Source of the DNA: SZAS-103 sp038226665 | Lineage (GTDB): Bacteria > Pseudomonadota > Gammaproteobacteria > Xanthomonadales > Xanthomonadaceae | DNA length: 64,000 nt | Direction of reading: 5' to 3' | Assembly (NCBI GenBank): GCA_038226665.1 | Contig: JBBRQI010000002.1 | Location: forward strand, 62,001 to 126,000 | Part shown: positions 53,545 through 60,781 of the stretch, piece by piece | Position numbering within the stretch: position 1 is the stretch's first letter | Layout of the letters: every line of letters starts with the position of its first letter | The notes under the pieces: model-generated | Told to the model about the DNA's origin: nothing | Database searches by the model: none | What the model saw: the letters and a program-made list of their open reading frames with translations, nothing else | Program-made: the position numbers and the translations under genes

Positions 53545-53887
53545 TCAAGCGTCCTCGCTGGTGCGATTTGACAGGCTTCAGACATGAACATTCGCGTCTA
53601 CCCGTTTCTTGGAGCCAGCGTGGGGTCAGGCCGTCGCGCTTGCGGTGCCTGGGCCATCCGGTTGCGCCTGTCATCGTACCGGGCTTTCGTGCTTTGGAGC
53701 ACCTGCGTTTCCAGTGGCGGTCCAGCAAACCGTCTGCATTCGGATCCGGGAATTTGCCACTTTCAGGCCTCGCTGTACTGCATACGCCCGAGCCGCAAGT
53801 CCGTTCAGACGCATGTTGTCGCAATCGTCACATTGGCATTGCACGCAAGGGATGTCCGCCATTCTTGATTCTCATTAGGAGCAATGT
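53545..53887. other. Gap of 343 bases in the EPS locus
   Basis: Several overlapping frames are open but none has a ribosome site, a conserved motif or protein-like composition. It could carry a promoter for the FkbM gene or remains of a lost gene. AGGAG at 53876-53880 belongs to the FkbM gene. Confidence 0.5.
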
Positions 53888-54718
53888 GTGAAGAAACTGA
53901 TCAAAAAGATGATCCCCAAACGCATGATGCCGGCAGCCAAGCGGATGTATTGGAAGCTGCTCGCCAAGGCACCGAAGGCCGCGTTTTCCCAGAAGCAATA
54001 TGATGCAAGCGGGGCATTGAAATGCATCGTGTCCTACAACAAGTATGGCGGCTACTGCGTGCCGGAATCTTCGCGCCATCGCCCCGCGGCTCGTGCGGTT
54101 CTATCGAATGAGGTTTGGGAGCCGCAGACGATTGATTTCATCATGGAAAACTGTGGCAATGGTGACGTGGTTCACGCGGGAGCTTTTTTTGGCGATTTTT
54201 TTCCGGCCCTCTCCAAGGGCGTCGCCGCAGGCTCAAGAGTGTGGGCGTTTGAGCCGAATCCGGAGAACTATCGCTGCGCACGGATTACGCTTGACATCAA
54301 CGATATCAAGAACATCACATTAACCAATGCCGGCATTGGCGCCAAGCGGGAGCAATTGTTTCTGAAGACGACCGATGAACACGGCCGCGCGCTTGGCGGG
54401 GCCAGTCGCATCATCGGCAAGGAGTCGAATGGAGCCAACGACGGGAACAGTGTCGAGATTCACACCATCGATGACACCGTCGGGCAGGACAGAAACGTGT
54501 CGATCATTCAATTGGACGTTGAGGGTCATGAAAAGGAAGCCCTGACGGGGGCGTTAAGGACAATCCAGAGATGCCTGCCAACCATTGTTCTCGAAGTCCT
54601 GCCGAACAGCACGCTACTCAGCAGTGAATGGTTCGCGGAAAATATCCAGAAGCTTGGCTACCGAAAAATCAAAGACGTGCATGAGAATTCGGTATATTCC
54701 TGTGCCCCACGGAAGTAG
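53888..54718 (+). CDS. FkbM family methyltransferase
   Basis: The 276-residue protein starts at GTG 53888 with AGGAG 8 bases upstream. The SAM-binding start DVVHAGAFFGDFFPALSKGV stands in place of the usual DVGAxxGxxT, with the FEPNPENY acidic-loop motif, NAGIGAK and the family end motif IQLDVEGHEKEALTGA. It methylates a hydroxyl, presumably on a sugar here. The N-terminus (about 40 residues) is very basic. Codon use is visibly more AT-rich than in neighbouring housekeeping genes. Confidence 0.92.
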   Translation: MKKLIKKMIPKRMMPAAKRMYWKLLAKAPKAAFSQKQYDASGALKCIVSYNKYGGYCVPESSRHRPAARAVLSNEVWEPQTIDFIMENCGNGDVVHAGAFFGDFFPALSKGVAAGSRVWAFEPNPENYRCARITLDINDIKNITLTNAGIGAKREQLFLKTTDEHGRALGGASRIIGKESNGANDGNSVEIHTIDDTVGQDRNVSIIQLDVEGHEKEALTGALRTIQRCLPTIVLEVLPNSTLLSSEWFAENIQKLGYRKIKDVHENSVYSCAPRK

Positions 54719-55052
54719 CTGGGAGCCCGCGCTTGCATCGCCACGATCAGTTGCTGCGCGCGATGGGCGCTCTGATGGATAGTGCCGAAGCGGTGCAGGA
54801 ACGCGTCACATCAGGGTGAATCGACGTCCTTGCAGCAAGCCTTCGGTGGTATTGAACAACACCTCGCGGCGGCGGGCATGTATCGGAACAAGAGCCTCGG
54901 ACAGACATCTTTGCAATGCTTTTGCTGCGCGCATGGTGCAGTCTCTTGAGGCCTCGTAACCGCAAGAATGACTGTATCATGCGTGCACTGTCACGTGACG
55001 ACCTACCACAACACATTGGTCCGACTAGATATTTTGTGGAGATGCCTCGGGT
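54719..55052. other. Gap of 334 bases between the EPS locus and oxyR
   Basis: No complete gene is seen. A coding-like piece at 54733-54819 (plus strand, containing DQLLRAMGALMDSAEAVQERV before a stop) has no plausible start in frame and could be a remnant. An AT-richer stretch near 54890-55000 has no clear promoter. Confidence 0.5.
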
Positions 55053-56024
55053 TCAAGCCTTGTGCCTGCGTTTCGCGGTTGCTCGTTCCGGAGCAGGCCA
55101 TGCCGATGCGCTCGCATCCATGCCGGGTTTCAACAACGACTTCGGAAGATCGCGAAACACATCCGCGACCTTGAGCAGGAAGTCCGCCATCGCCGAACTG
55201 CGCCGCCACACCATGCCGATGCGCCGGCTCGGATGCGAATCGCGGAAACGCAGCAGATGGATCGCATCGGATCGCGCGACTGGCGGCTTGACCGACAAGA
55301 TCGGCAACAGGGTGATTCCGACGTTCGCGGCGACCATCTGCCGCAGCGTTTCCAGGCTCGTTGCGCGGAATCCGCTGCGTTCGCCGCTGCCCGCGAGCGC
55401 GCATACGTCCAGCGCCTGATCGCGCAGGCAATGTCCGTCTTCCAGCAATAGCAACCGCTCGTTCGCAAGAGCGTGCAACGACAATGTATCGTTGCGCGCC
55501 AACTGATGCGCTTTCGGCACCGCGAGCACGAATGGTTCCTCGAACAGGAACTCCATGTGCAACTGTTCGTCGTGCAACGGTAGCGCCAGTACCGCGACAT
55601 CGAGTTTTCCTTCGCGCAACTGGCTCAACAACACGTCGGTTTTTTCCTCAACGAGCAGCAATTCGAGGCGTGGAAATCGCTTGCGGATCATCGGCACGAC
55701 ATGCGGTAGCAAGTACGGACCGAGCGTCGGAAAAATGCCGAGGCGCACGCTGCCAGCCTCCGGATCGAGCGTGCGCCGCGCGGATTCCTTGAGTTGATCG
55801 ACCTCGCCAAGGATGCGGCGCGCGCGTTCGGCGATGTCGCAACCCGCCGGCGTCAGCATCACCTTGCGCGGCGCGCGTTCGATCAGCGCGATACCGAGTT
55901 CGTCTTCGAGTTTCTTGAGTTGCGTCGAAAGCGTCGGCTGGCTCACGAAGCTTGCGGCCGCGGCGCGCCCGAAATGCCGGTGGTCGGCTAGGGCAACGAG
56001 ATATTGCAGGTCGCGCAGATTCAT
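55053..56024 (-). CDS. oxyR: Peroxide-sensing LysR-type regulator OxyR
   Basis: The 323-residue protein has an N-terminal winged helix-turn-helix (MNLRDLQYLVALADHRHFGRAAAASFVSQPTLS region) and a LysR substrate domain. The redox pair is present at the same numbers as in E. coli: LLEDGHCLRDQALDVC with C199 and C208. Hydrogen peroxide forms the C199-C208 disulfide and activates the protein. It is divergent from ahpC, its expected target, across a 198-base AT-rich region. Confidence 0.97.
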   Translation of the reverse strand: MNLRDLQYLVALADHRHFGRAAAASFVSQPTLSTQLKKLEDELGIALIERAPRKVMLTPAGCDIAERARRILGEVDQLKESARRTLDPEAGSVRLGIFPTLGPYLLPHVVPMIRKRFPRLELLLVEEKTDVLLSQLREGKLDVAVLALPLHDEQLHMEFLFEEPFVLAVPKAHQLARNDTLSLHALANERLLLLEDGHCLRDQALDVCALAGSGERSGFRATSLETLRQMVAANVGITLLPILSVKPPVARSDAIHLLRFRDSHPSRRIGMVWRRSSAMADFLLKVADVFRDLPKSLLKPGMDASASAWPAPERATAKRRHKA

Positions 56025-56222
56025 CGTTGGGCTCGGTCATGAACGATTGGCTGAGGCTATCGATATGATAAAGATAATTGATTGGAAAGATAGATACCGA
56101 ACGGTGACAATCCTCCTGTCGTATCAATTCTTCAAAGTCTTCAAACATCGTTCAACAACCAGCCCCGGTTGCAAGCTGGAAATGATTTTCACCGAACGAA
56201 CCATCCATCGAAGGAGCTTCAC
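56025..56222. promoter_or_regulatory. Divergent oxyR-ahpC control region
   Basis: The core 56056-56096 is strikingly AT-rich with repeated GATA/TATC tetramers (CTATCGATATGATAAAGATA and GATAGAT), which recalls the ATAG-N7-CTAT half-sites bound by OxyR. Spacing does not match the consensus exactly, so it is a candidate. AAGGAGC at about 56211 is the ahpC ribosome site. Confidence 0.45.
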
Positions 56223-56759
56223 ATGCTGACCATTGGCGACAAACTTCCGCAGTTCAAGCTCAAGGCGACCGTCTCCACCGACCTCGCCAACGCGTTCACC
56301 GACATCGGCAACGACACCTACAAAGGCAAGTGGCTGGTACTGTTCTTCTATCCGAAGGATTTCACCTTCGTATGCCCGACCGAGATCGCTGGTTTCGCCG
56401 CGAAGAACCAGGCCTTCCTCGACCGCGACGCGCAACTGCTGACCGGCAGCACCGACAGCGAGTTCGTTCATCACGCATGGCGCACGCACCACAAGGATCT
56501 CAACAACCTGCCGTTCCCGATGCTGGCCGACATCAAGCACGAATTCACGTCGGCGCTCGGCATCCTCGGCGACGACGGCGTGGCGCAGCGCGCGACCTTC
56601 ATCGTCGATCCAAACGGCATCATCCAGTTCGTGTACGTCACTGCCGGTAGCGTTGGCCGCAACCCGGACGAAGTACTGCGCGTACTCGACGCGTTGCAGA
56701 CCGACGAACTGTGCCCCTGCAATTGGAAGCAAGGGGACGCGACGCTGAAAGTCGCCTGA
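56223..56759 (+). CDS. ahpC: Peroxiredoxin, AhpC family
   Basis: The 178-residue protein starts at MLTIGDKLPQFKL. The peroxidatic Cys is in FYPKDFTFVCPTEIAGF (C51), with Thr and the later Arg for substrate activation. The C-terminal arm ELCPCNWKQG holds two candidate resolving cysteines (C164, C166), as in AhpC paired with AhpD. It reduces H2O2 and organic peroxides. It lies in a plus-strand group with a VOC gene and ahpD, opposite oxyR. Confidence 0.96.
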   Translation: MLTIGDKLPQFKLKATVSTDLANAFTDIGNDTYKGKWLVLFFYPKDFTFVCPTEIAGFAAKNQAFLDRDAQLLTGSTDSEFVHHAWRTHHKDLNNLPFPMLADIKHEFTSALGILGDDGVAQRATFIVDPNGIIQFVYVTAGSVGRNPDEVLRVLDALQTDELCPCNWKQGDATLKVA

Positions 56760-56840
56760 TGTGATAAGCGCAGCGTGCGCTTGCAGATCGAGCGCACGCT
56801 GCATCAGGCGCGGCCTGCCATCGATAGTAGAGGAAACGGC

Positions 56841-57260
56841 ATGCATCGGATCCTTGGAATCGACCACGTCGTGATGCGCGCGCGCGACCTCGAATTGCTG
56901 GTCGGGTTCTATCGCGATGTGGTGGGATGCAGCGTCGACAAACGCATCGATCGCCTCGGCTTGGTGCACTTGCGCGCGGGTTCGGCGTTGATCGACCTGA
57001 TCAGCGTCGACGGCGAACTCGGCCGTCAGGGCGGCGAAGCCGCGCCAGCGCACGAACGCCACAACCTCGATCACTTGTGCCTGCGGGTGGAACCGTTCGA
57101 TATCGAAGCGATTACCGCGTGGCTTGCACGCAATGGCGTGGTCGCGAGCGGGCCGAAAGACAACTACGGTGCGGAAGGCGATGGCTGGTCGGTCTATTTC
57201 GACGATCCGGAAGGCAACACGATCGAGTTCAAGGGTTCATCGCGACCAGCCACGCATTAG
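56841..57260 (+). CDS. VOC family protein (glyoxalase/dioxygenase fold)
   Basis: The 139-residue protein starts at MHRILGIDHVVMRARDLE, with GAGGAAA upstream. Two VOC beta-alpha-beta-beta-beta modules are visible: IDHVVMRARDLELLVGFYRDVVGC and LDHLCLRVEPFDIEAI, ending in YFDDPEGNTIEFKG. Potential metal ligands are H9, H at LDHL and E at NTIEF. Substrate unknown; similar proteins include glyoxalase-type and virulence-type (fosfomycin resistance-like) members. It sits between ahpC and ahpD, 81 bases after the first. Confidence 0.9.
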   Translation: MHRILGIDHVVMRARDLELLVGFYRDVVGCSVDKRIDRLGLVHLRAGSALIDLISVDGELGRQGGEAAPAHERHNLDHLCLRVEPFDIEAITAWLARNGVVASGPKDNYGAEGDGWSVYFDDPEGNTIEFKGSSRPATH

Positions 57261-57288
57261 TCCGCACGCGAACCTCAAGGAGAACGAC

Positions 57289-57825
57289 ATGAGCATCGAC
57301 AACATCAAGTCCGGCTTGCCGGACTATGCAAAAGACCTGCGCCTGAACCTCGACTCCGTGCTCAGCGAAGGCGGAGCGCCGGGGCTGGATGCGAAACAGA
57401 TCCGTGCGGTCGCGCTGGCGTCGGCGATCGCCGCGCGCCATGTTCCGCTGACGCGCGCGATCGAAACCTTCGCTGCCGAACAACTCGATGCGACCGAGCT
57501 CGCTGGCGTGCGCGCTGCCGCCGCGATGATGGGCATGACCAATGTCTACTATCGTTTTACCCATCTCGTCGCGAACAAGGAATACGAAACCCTCCGTGCC
57601 AGCCTGCGCATGAACGTGATGGCCAATCCCGGCATCGAGAAGATCGCGTTCGAGGCCGCATCGCTCGCGGTGTCGGCGATCAACGGCTGCGGCATGTGCC
57701 TGGACGCGCATGAGAAGACGCTGCGTCAGCACGGGGTCAGCGCACAGGGCGTGCAGAGTGCGGTGCGGATTGCTGCGGTGATTCATGCAGTAGCGGTGAC
57801 GCTGGAACAGGGTGCGGTTGCGTAA
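57289..57825 (+). CDS. ahpD: Alkyl hydroperoxide reductase AhpD-like (carboxymuconolactone decarboxylase family)
   Basis: The 178-residue protein starts at MSIDNIKSGLPDYAKDL with AAGGAG before it. The active site GCGMCLDAHEKTLRQHG gives C134, C137 and H141, and E122 lies in FEAASLAVSAING, matching the Glu/Cys/Cys/His proton relay of AhpD. AhpD recharges AhpC with electrons from a lipoyl/dihydrolipoamide partner in some bacteria. The length is close to the family norm. No ahpF is in the window, so AhpD may be the electron donor here. Confidence 0.95.
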   Translation: MSIDNIKSGLPDYAKDLRLNLDSVLSEGGAPGLDAKQIRAVALASAIAARHVPLTRAIETFAAEQLDATELAGVRAAAAMMGMTNVYYRFTHLVANKEYETLRASLRMNVMANPGIEKIAFEAASLAVSAINGCGMCLDAHEKTLRQHGVSAQGVQSAVRIAAVIHAVAVTLEQGAVA

Positions 57826-57933
57826 GTGTGATGAGATTGTGCGCTCCCATCTTCCCATCCAATTGCCGCGATAACCCCATAATGCACGCCACCCGCGGAT
57901 TGCGCTAACGTAGCGGCAGTGCAGGGGGCGGCG

Positions 57934-58581
57934 ATGACGGGACAATCCACGAATGACAACGCTGCGGACGGAGCAGACTCTATCCGTGCTCAATCATTGA
58001 CGCACGATGGGTCGTTGCATGCACTGGCGCCCGACAGCGTCGAGTTGCGCGCGATCTACGCCGCGATTCCGGAGCGCAACACGTCGGATGCGATCCTGCG
58101 CACCACGCAGCAACACCACGTCGCGCTGTCGACGATGGCCGACACCAAGGCCAACATCATCATCACGGTGTCCTCGATCGTGCTCACGCTCAGCCTCGGC
58201 CGCATGGGCGAACCGGCATTGCGCGCGAGCGTGCTGACCCTGACCGGTTTCACCCTCGCGGCATTGCTGCTTGCGATCCTCGCGGTTTTGCCGAAGTATC
58301 GACCGTTGCGATTGAAACGCGGGCAAGCATTGCCGCCGCATTTCAACCTGCTGTTCTTCGGCCACTTCGCCGAGCTCGACCAGGAGCGCTTCCTGCGCGA
58401 GATAGCGGAGCGCCTGAAGGTGGATGGCTCGGTGTATCGCGCGATGGCGAGCGACATCTACTCGCTCGGCAGCTATCTGTCGCACCATAAATACCGCTAC
58501 CTGCGCTTGAGCTACATCTGCTTCCTGACCGGCTTCATTGCGTCGGTGGTGATCGAGGCGATGCACCTGTTGCAACATTGA
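57934..58581 (+). CDS. Pycsar-effector-type membrane protein (PycTM/DUF5706-like), stand-alone
   Basis: The ATG at 57934 follows GCAGGGGGCGGCG; a GTG at 57919 is possible. The 215-residue protein has a soluble N-terminus, the signature STMADTKANIIITVSSIVLTL (about 67-86) that opens helix 1, helix 2 (98-120), a loop with HFNLLFFGHFAELDQERF, and HKYRYLRLSYICFLTGFIASVV (helix 3, 190-210). These are the marks of the Pycsar_effector family, whose members bind or respond to cyclic CMP/UMP and damage the membrane during phage infection. No cyclase is adjacent. The 3' end overlaps the hydrolase gene tail to tail. Confidence 0.8.
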   Translation: MTGQSTNDNAADGADSIRAQSLTHDGSLHALAPDSVELRAIYAAIPERNTSDAILRTTQQHHVALSTMADTKANIIITVSSIVLTLSLGRMGEPALRASVLTLTGFTLAALLLAILAVLPKYRPLRLKRGQALPPHFNLLFFGHFAELDQERFLREIAERLKVDGSVYRAMASDIYSLGSYLSHHKYRYLRLSYICFLTGFIASVVIEAMHLLQH

Positions 58582-59515
58582 ACGGATTGGCATGGAGATA
58601 ACGCAGCACGTCCTGGCGCACCGGCGATGCGTCGCGCAGCAGATCGATCAACAGGCCGGCGTGGCTGGCGCCGTCGAGCATCCGCACTTCAACCGCTTCG
58701 TGCTGCGCGCGCAGTTTCACTGCAAGCCGTTCTGCATTGCGCGGCCAGACCAGCTTGTCGGCGGTTCCCTGCAGCAGCAGGAATGACGGTTCGTCACCAT
58801 CGACGAAATTCACCGGCTGCGATTTCGGCCATTCGGATTCCGGGCCGAATGCTTGCTTGATCAACGGATCGGTGATCGGCAGGAAATCGTACGGCCCGGC
58901 AAGCCCGACGATGCCGGCCAGGTCGCGCGGCTGCATGCCGACTGCGCGCAGGAAGTGCGCATCCGTGCCGAGCAACGCAGCCATGTGTGCGCCGGACGAA
59001 TGCCCGACCAGGAAGATGCGCGACGGATCGCCGCTGTATTCAGCAGCGTGTTTCTTCGCCCACGCGACCGCGCGCGCGGAGTCCTCGATGAATGCCGGGA
59101 ACACCACCTGCGGGGCCTTGCGATAATCCGGAACGATCACCAAAAAGCCTGCGCGCGCAAGTGACTGCCCGACGAAACGGTAATCCTCGCGTGTGCTGTT
59201 GCGCCAGCTGCCACCGTAGAAAAACACCACGGTTGGCGCTGCACATGGATGTGCCAATGCCGCAGGCGGCTCTGCACTGCCTGCGCTCGCAGGATGCGCA
59301 GGAACGGTCCCCGTGCATGGTTGGCCATTTTGCGGACGGAAGACATCCAGCGACAGCGTGTGCGCCGGATCGAACGCAACCGACGTGATAGCCCTGGAAT
59401 CCACATTGATATTCGCCACAGCGAACACGGCGCGCGTGCACCCGGCGAGCAGTACGCTGGCGATGATGGCGAATGCCCGCAGGAACCTGACTTGCGGGGA
59501 ATTGAGAGGCGACAT
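58535..59515 (-). CDS. Alpha/beta-hydrolase lipoprotein
   Basis: The 326-residue protein has a lipoprotein signal (FAIIASVLLAGCTRA, lipobox L-A-G-C). The hydrolase core has VVFFYGGSWRNST (oxyanion loop), GHSSGAHMAALLG (nucleophile Ser), an Asp in LLQGTADKLVW and His in LDGASHAGLL. It belongs to the carboxylesterase/BD-FAE-like branch. A stretch of about 27 residues before VVFFYGG (PAHPASAGSAEPPAALAHP...) is encoded by a dispersed repeat element. The 3' end overlaps the Pycsar-type gene by 47 bases. Confidence 0.9.
   Translation of the reverse strand: MSPLNSPQVRFLRAFAIIASVLLAGCTRAVFAVANINVDSRAITSVAFDPAHTLSLDVFRPQNGQPCTGTVPAHPASAGSAEPPAALAHPCAAPTVVFFYGGSWRNSTREDYRFVGQSLARAGFLVIVPDYRKAPQVVFPAFIEDSARAVAWAKKHAAEYSGDPSRIFLVGHSSGAHMAALLGTDAHFLRAVGMQPRDLAGIVGLAGPYDFLPITDPLIKQAFGPESEWPKSQPVNFVDGDEPSFLLLQGTADKLVWPRNAERLAVKLRAQHEAVEVRMLDGASHAGLLIDLLRDASPVRQDVLRYLHANPFNVATGASPRSPPTQ
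59241..59320 (+). repeat. Dispersed repeat element, copy 1 (inside hydrolase gene)
   Basis: Starts with the palindrome GCACATGGATGTGC, contains the core CAGGATGCGCAGGAACGG and ends CCGTGCATGG. The element is antisense to the hydrolase gene that carries it. Compare copy 2 at 63594-63660, which lacks about 21 bases of the middle. Confidence 0.7.
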
Positions 59516-59605
59516 GGGGGAACCTTTGGCGCGGCTTGGACGGCTATCATCCGTTCTGCGATGTGTTCACGGCGTCACGGCGCCGTTATTCCATTGGAGT
59601 CGTTC

Positions 59606-60457
59606 ATGCAGGTTCACGAAACGCTCACTGTTGCGGCGTCGCTCGCGCGCGCAATCGCGCAACTTGGGCCGGACATGCGTTTCGAGGCCGAAATACTGCT
59701 GGCGCATGCGCTGAATCGCCCGCGCGCGTGGCTGTATGCGCATGCCGATGAGGCCCTGGCGGACGATGCACTGACACGCTTCGACGGGTTGCTCGCAAGA
59801 CGCATGGGCGGCGAGCCAGTCGCGCAATTGATCGGGCGGCAGGGCTTCTGGACGCTCGAACTACGCATCACGCCCGATGTGTTGATCGCGCGTGCGGACA
59901 CCGAGCTGCTGGTCGAGTGCGCGCTCGCGGTGTTGCCATCGGATGCGCTGCGACGCGTTGCCGATCTCGGCACTGGCAGCGGCGCGATCGCACTTGCCAT
60001 CGCGAGCGAACGGCCGCTCGCGGAACTCATTGCGGTCGATGCGAGCGTCGCCGCGCTCGCTGTCGCACAATCGAATGCCAAGGCGCTGGGTTTGTCATCG
60101 CGCGTGCAGTGCCTGCATGGCGAATGGTTCGCGCCGCTGCGTGGACAACGCTTCGATGTGGTCGTCAGCAATCCGCCGTATCTGGCTGCGGACGATCCCC
60201 ATCTCGATCGGGGCGACCTGCGTTTCGAGCCGCGCTCTGCACTGGCTTCGGGCAGCGACGGACTGGATGCAATCCGCGCAATCATCGGTTCAGCGCCAAC
60301 CCATCTGCGGGAGGGTGGTTGGCTGCTGCTCGAACATGGATGGGAGCAGGGCGCGGCGGTGCGCGCATTGCTCGAAGGAATCGGTTTCGTCGAAGTCGCC
60401 ACGCGTCGCGATATCGAAACGCGCGAACGCGCGACTTGCGGTCGCTGGTGCGGCTGA
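59606..60457 (+). CDS. prmC: Peptide chain release factor N5-glutamine methyltransferase
   Basis: The 283-residue protein starts at MQVHETLTVAASLA. The N-terminal helical domain (1-80) is followed by the SAM-binding motif LGTGSGAIALAIASE and the substrate motif SNPPYLAADD. It methylates the Gln of the GGQ motif in RF1 and RF2. The DUF-like region PVAQLIGRQGFWTLELRITPDVLIARADTELL is strongly conserved in HemK/PrmC. It converges on a small minus-strand gene with 9 bases between. Confidence 0.96.
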   Translation: MQVHETLTVAASLARAIAQLGPDMRFEAEILLAHALNRPRAWLYAHADEALADDALTRFDGLLARRMGGEPVAQLIGRQGFWTLELRITPDVLIARADTELLVECALAVLPSDALRRVADLGTGSGAIALAIASERPLAELIAVDASVAALAVAQSNAKALGLSSRVQCLHGEWFAPLRGQRFDVVVSNPPYLAADDPHLDRGDLRFEPRSALASGSDGLDAIRAIIGSAPTHLREGGWLLLEHGWEQGAAVRALLEGIGFVEVATRRDIETRERATCGRWCG

Positions 60458-60466
60458 AGCGGGGCT

Positions 60467-60712
60467 TCAGGGGGACGAATCTTCCCAGCGGATATCGACG
60501 CTGTCCGAACCGCCGAGTGCACCGCGCAACAGGGCGATCAGGTGCGCGGTGCCATTGCGCGTCGCCAGGTAATCGATGGTCGACGCATCGATGTAGTAAT
60601 CCTGATCGTGCCGATCCTCTTCCTCGAGTTCGTCGATCAGGAACTGCAATTCGCCTTCGGAAATGTCGCCGATTTTCTTGTCGGCCTGCTTGTCGTATAG
60701 CGTGATCATCAT
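60467..60712 (-). CDS. Small acidic conserved-type protein of unknown function
   Basis: The 81-residue protein starts at MMITLYDKQADKKIG, preceded by GGGAACG. It is rich in Asp and Glu (FLIDELEEEDRHDQDYYID) and predicted alpha/beta with no signal, helix anchor or Cys motif. I do not recognise a named function. The coding statistics and position immediately upstream of dxs on the same strand (69-base gap) support a real gene. It reads away from prmC. Confidence 0.75.
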   Translation of the reverse strand: MMITLYDKQADKKIGDISEGELQFLIDELEEEDRHDQDYYIDASTIDYLATRNGTAHLIALLRGALGGSDSVDIRWEDSSP

Positions 60713-60781
60713 CGTTCCCGGTTTGCGTCCTTCGTGCGAGTATGCCGCGAATGCGGTGGCAGCCGTCAACCAGGGTAATCG

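Noticed and set aside
53541..53891. 116-codon open frame in the EPS gap as a gene
   Set aside because: It starts inside the sulfotransferase gene and runs over the FkbM start; no family features and competing frames on the same strand are equally open.
42814..54900. Integrative element inserted at tRNA-Val
   Set aside because: No duplicate of the tRNA 3' end, no integrase and no mobility gene were found on the right side.
54747..55016. 89-codon minus-strand frame between the EPS locus and oxyR
   Set aside because: Arg/Ser-rich with no motif and no ribosome site; looks like a chance frame.
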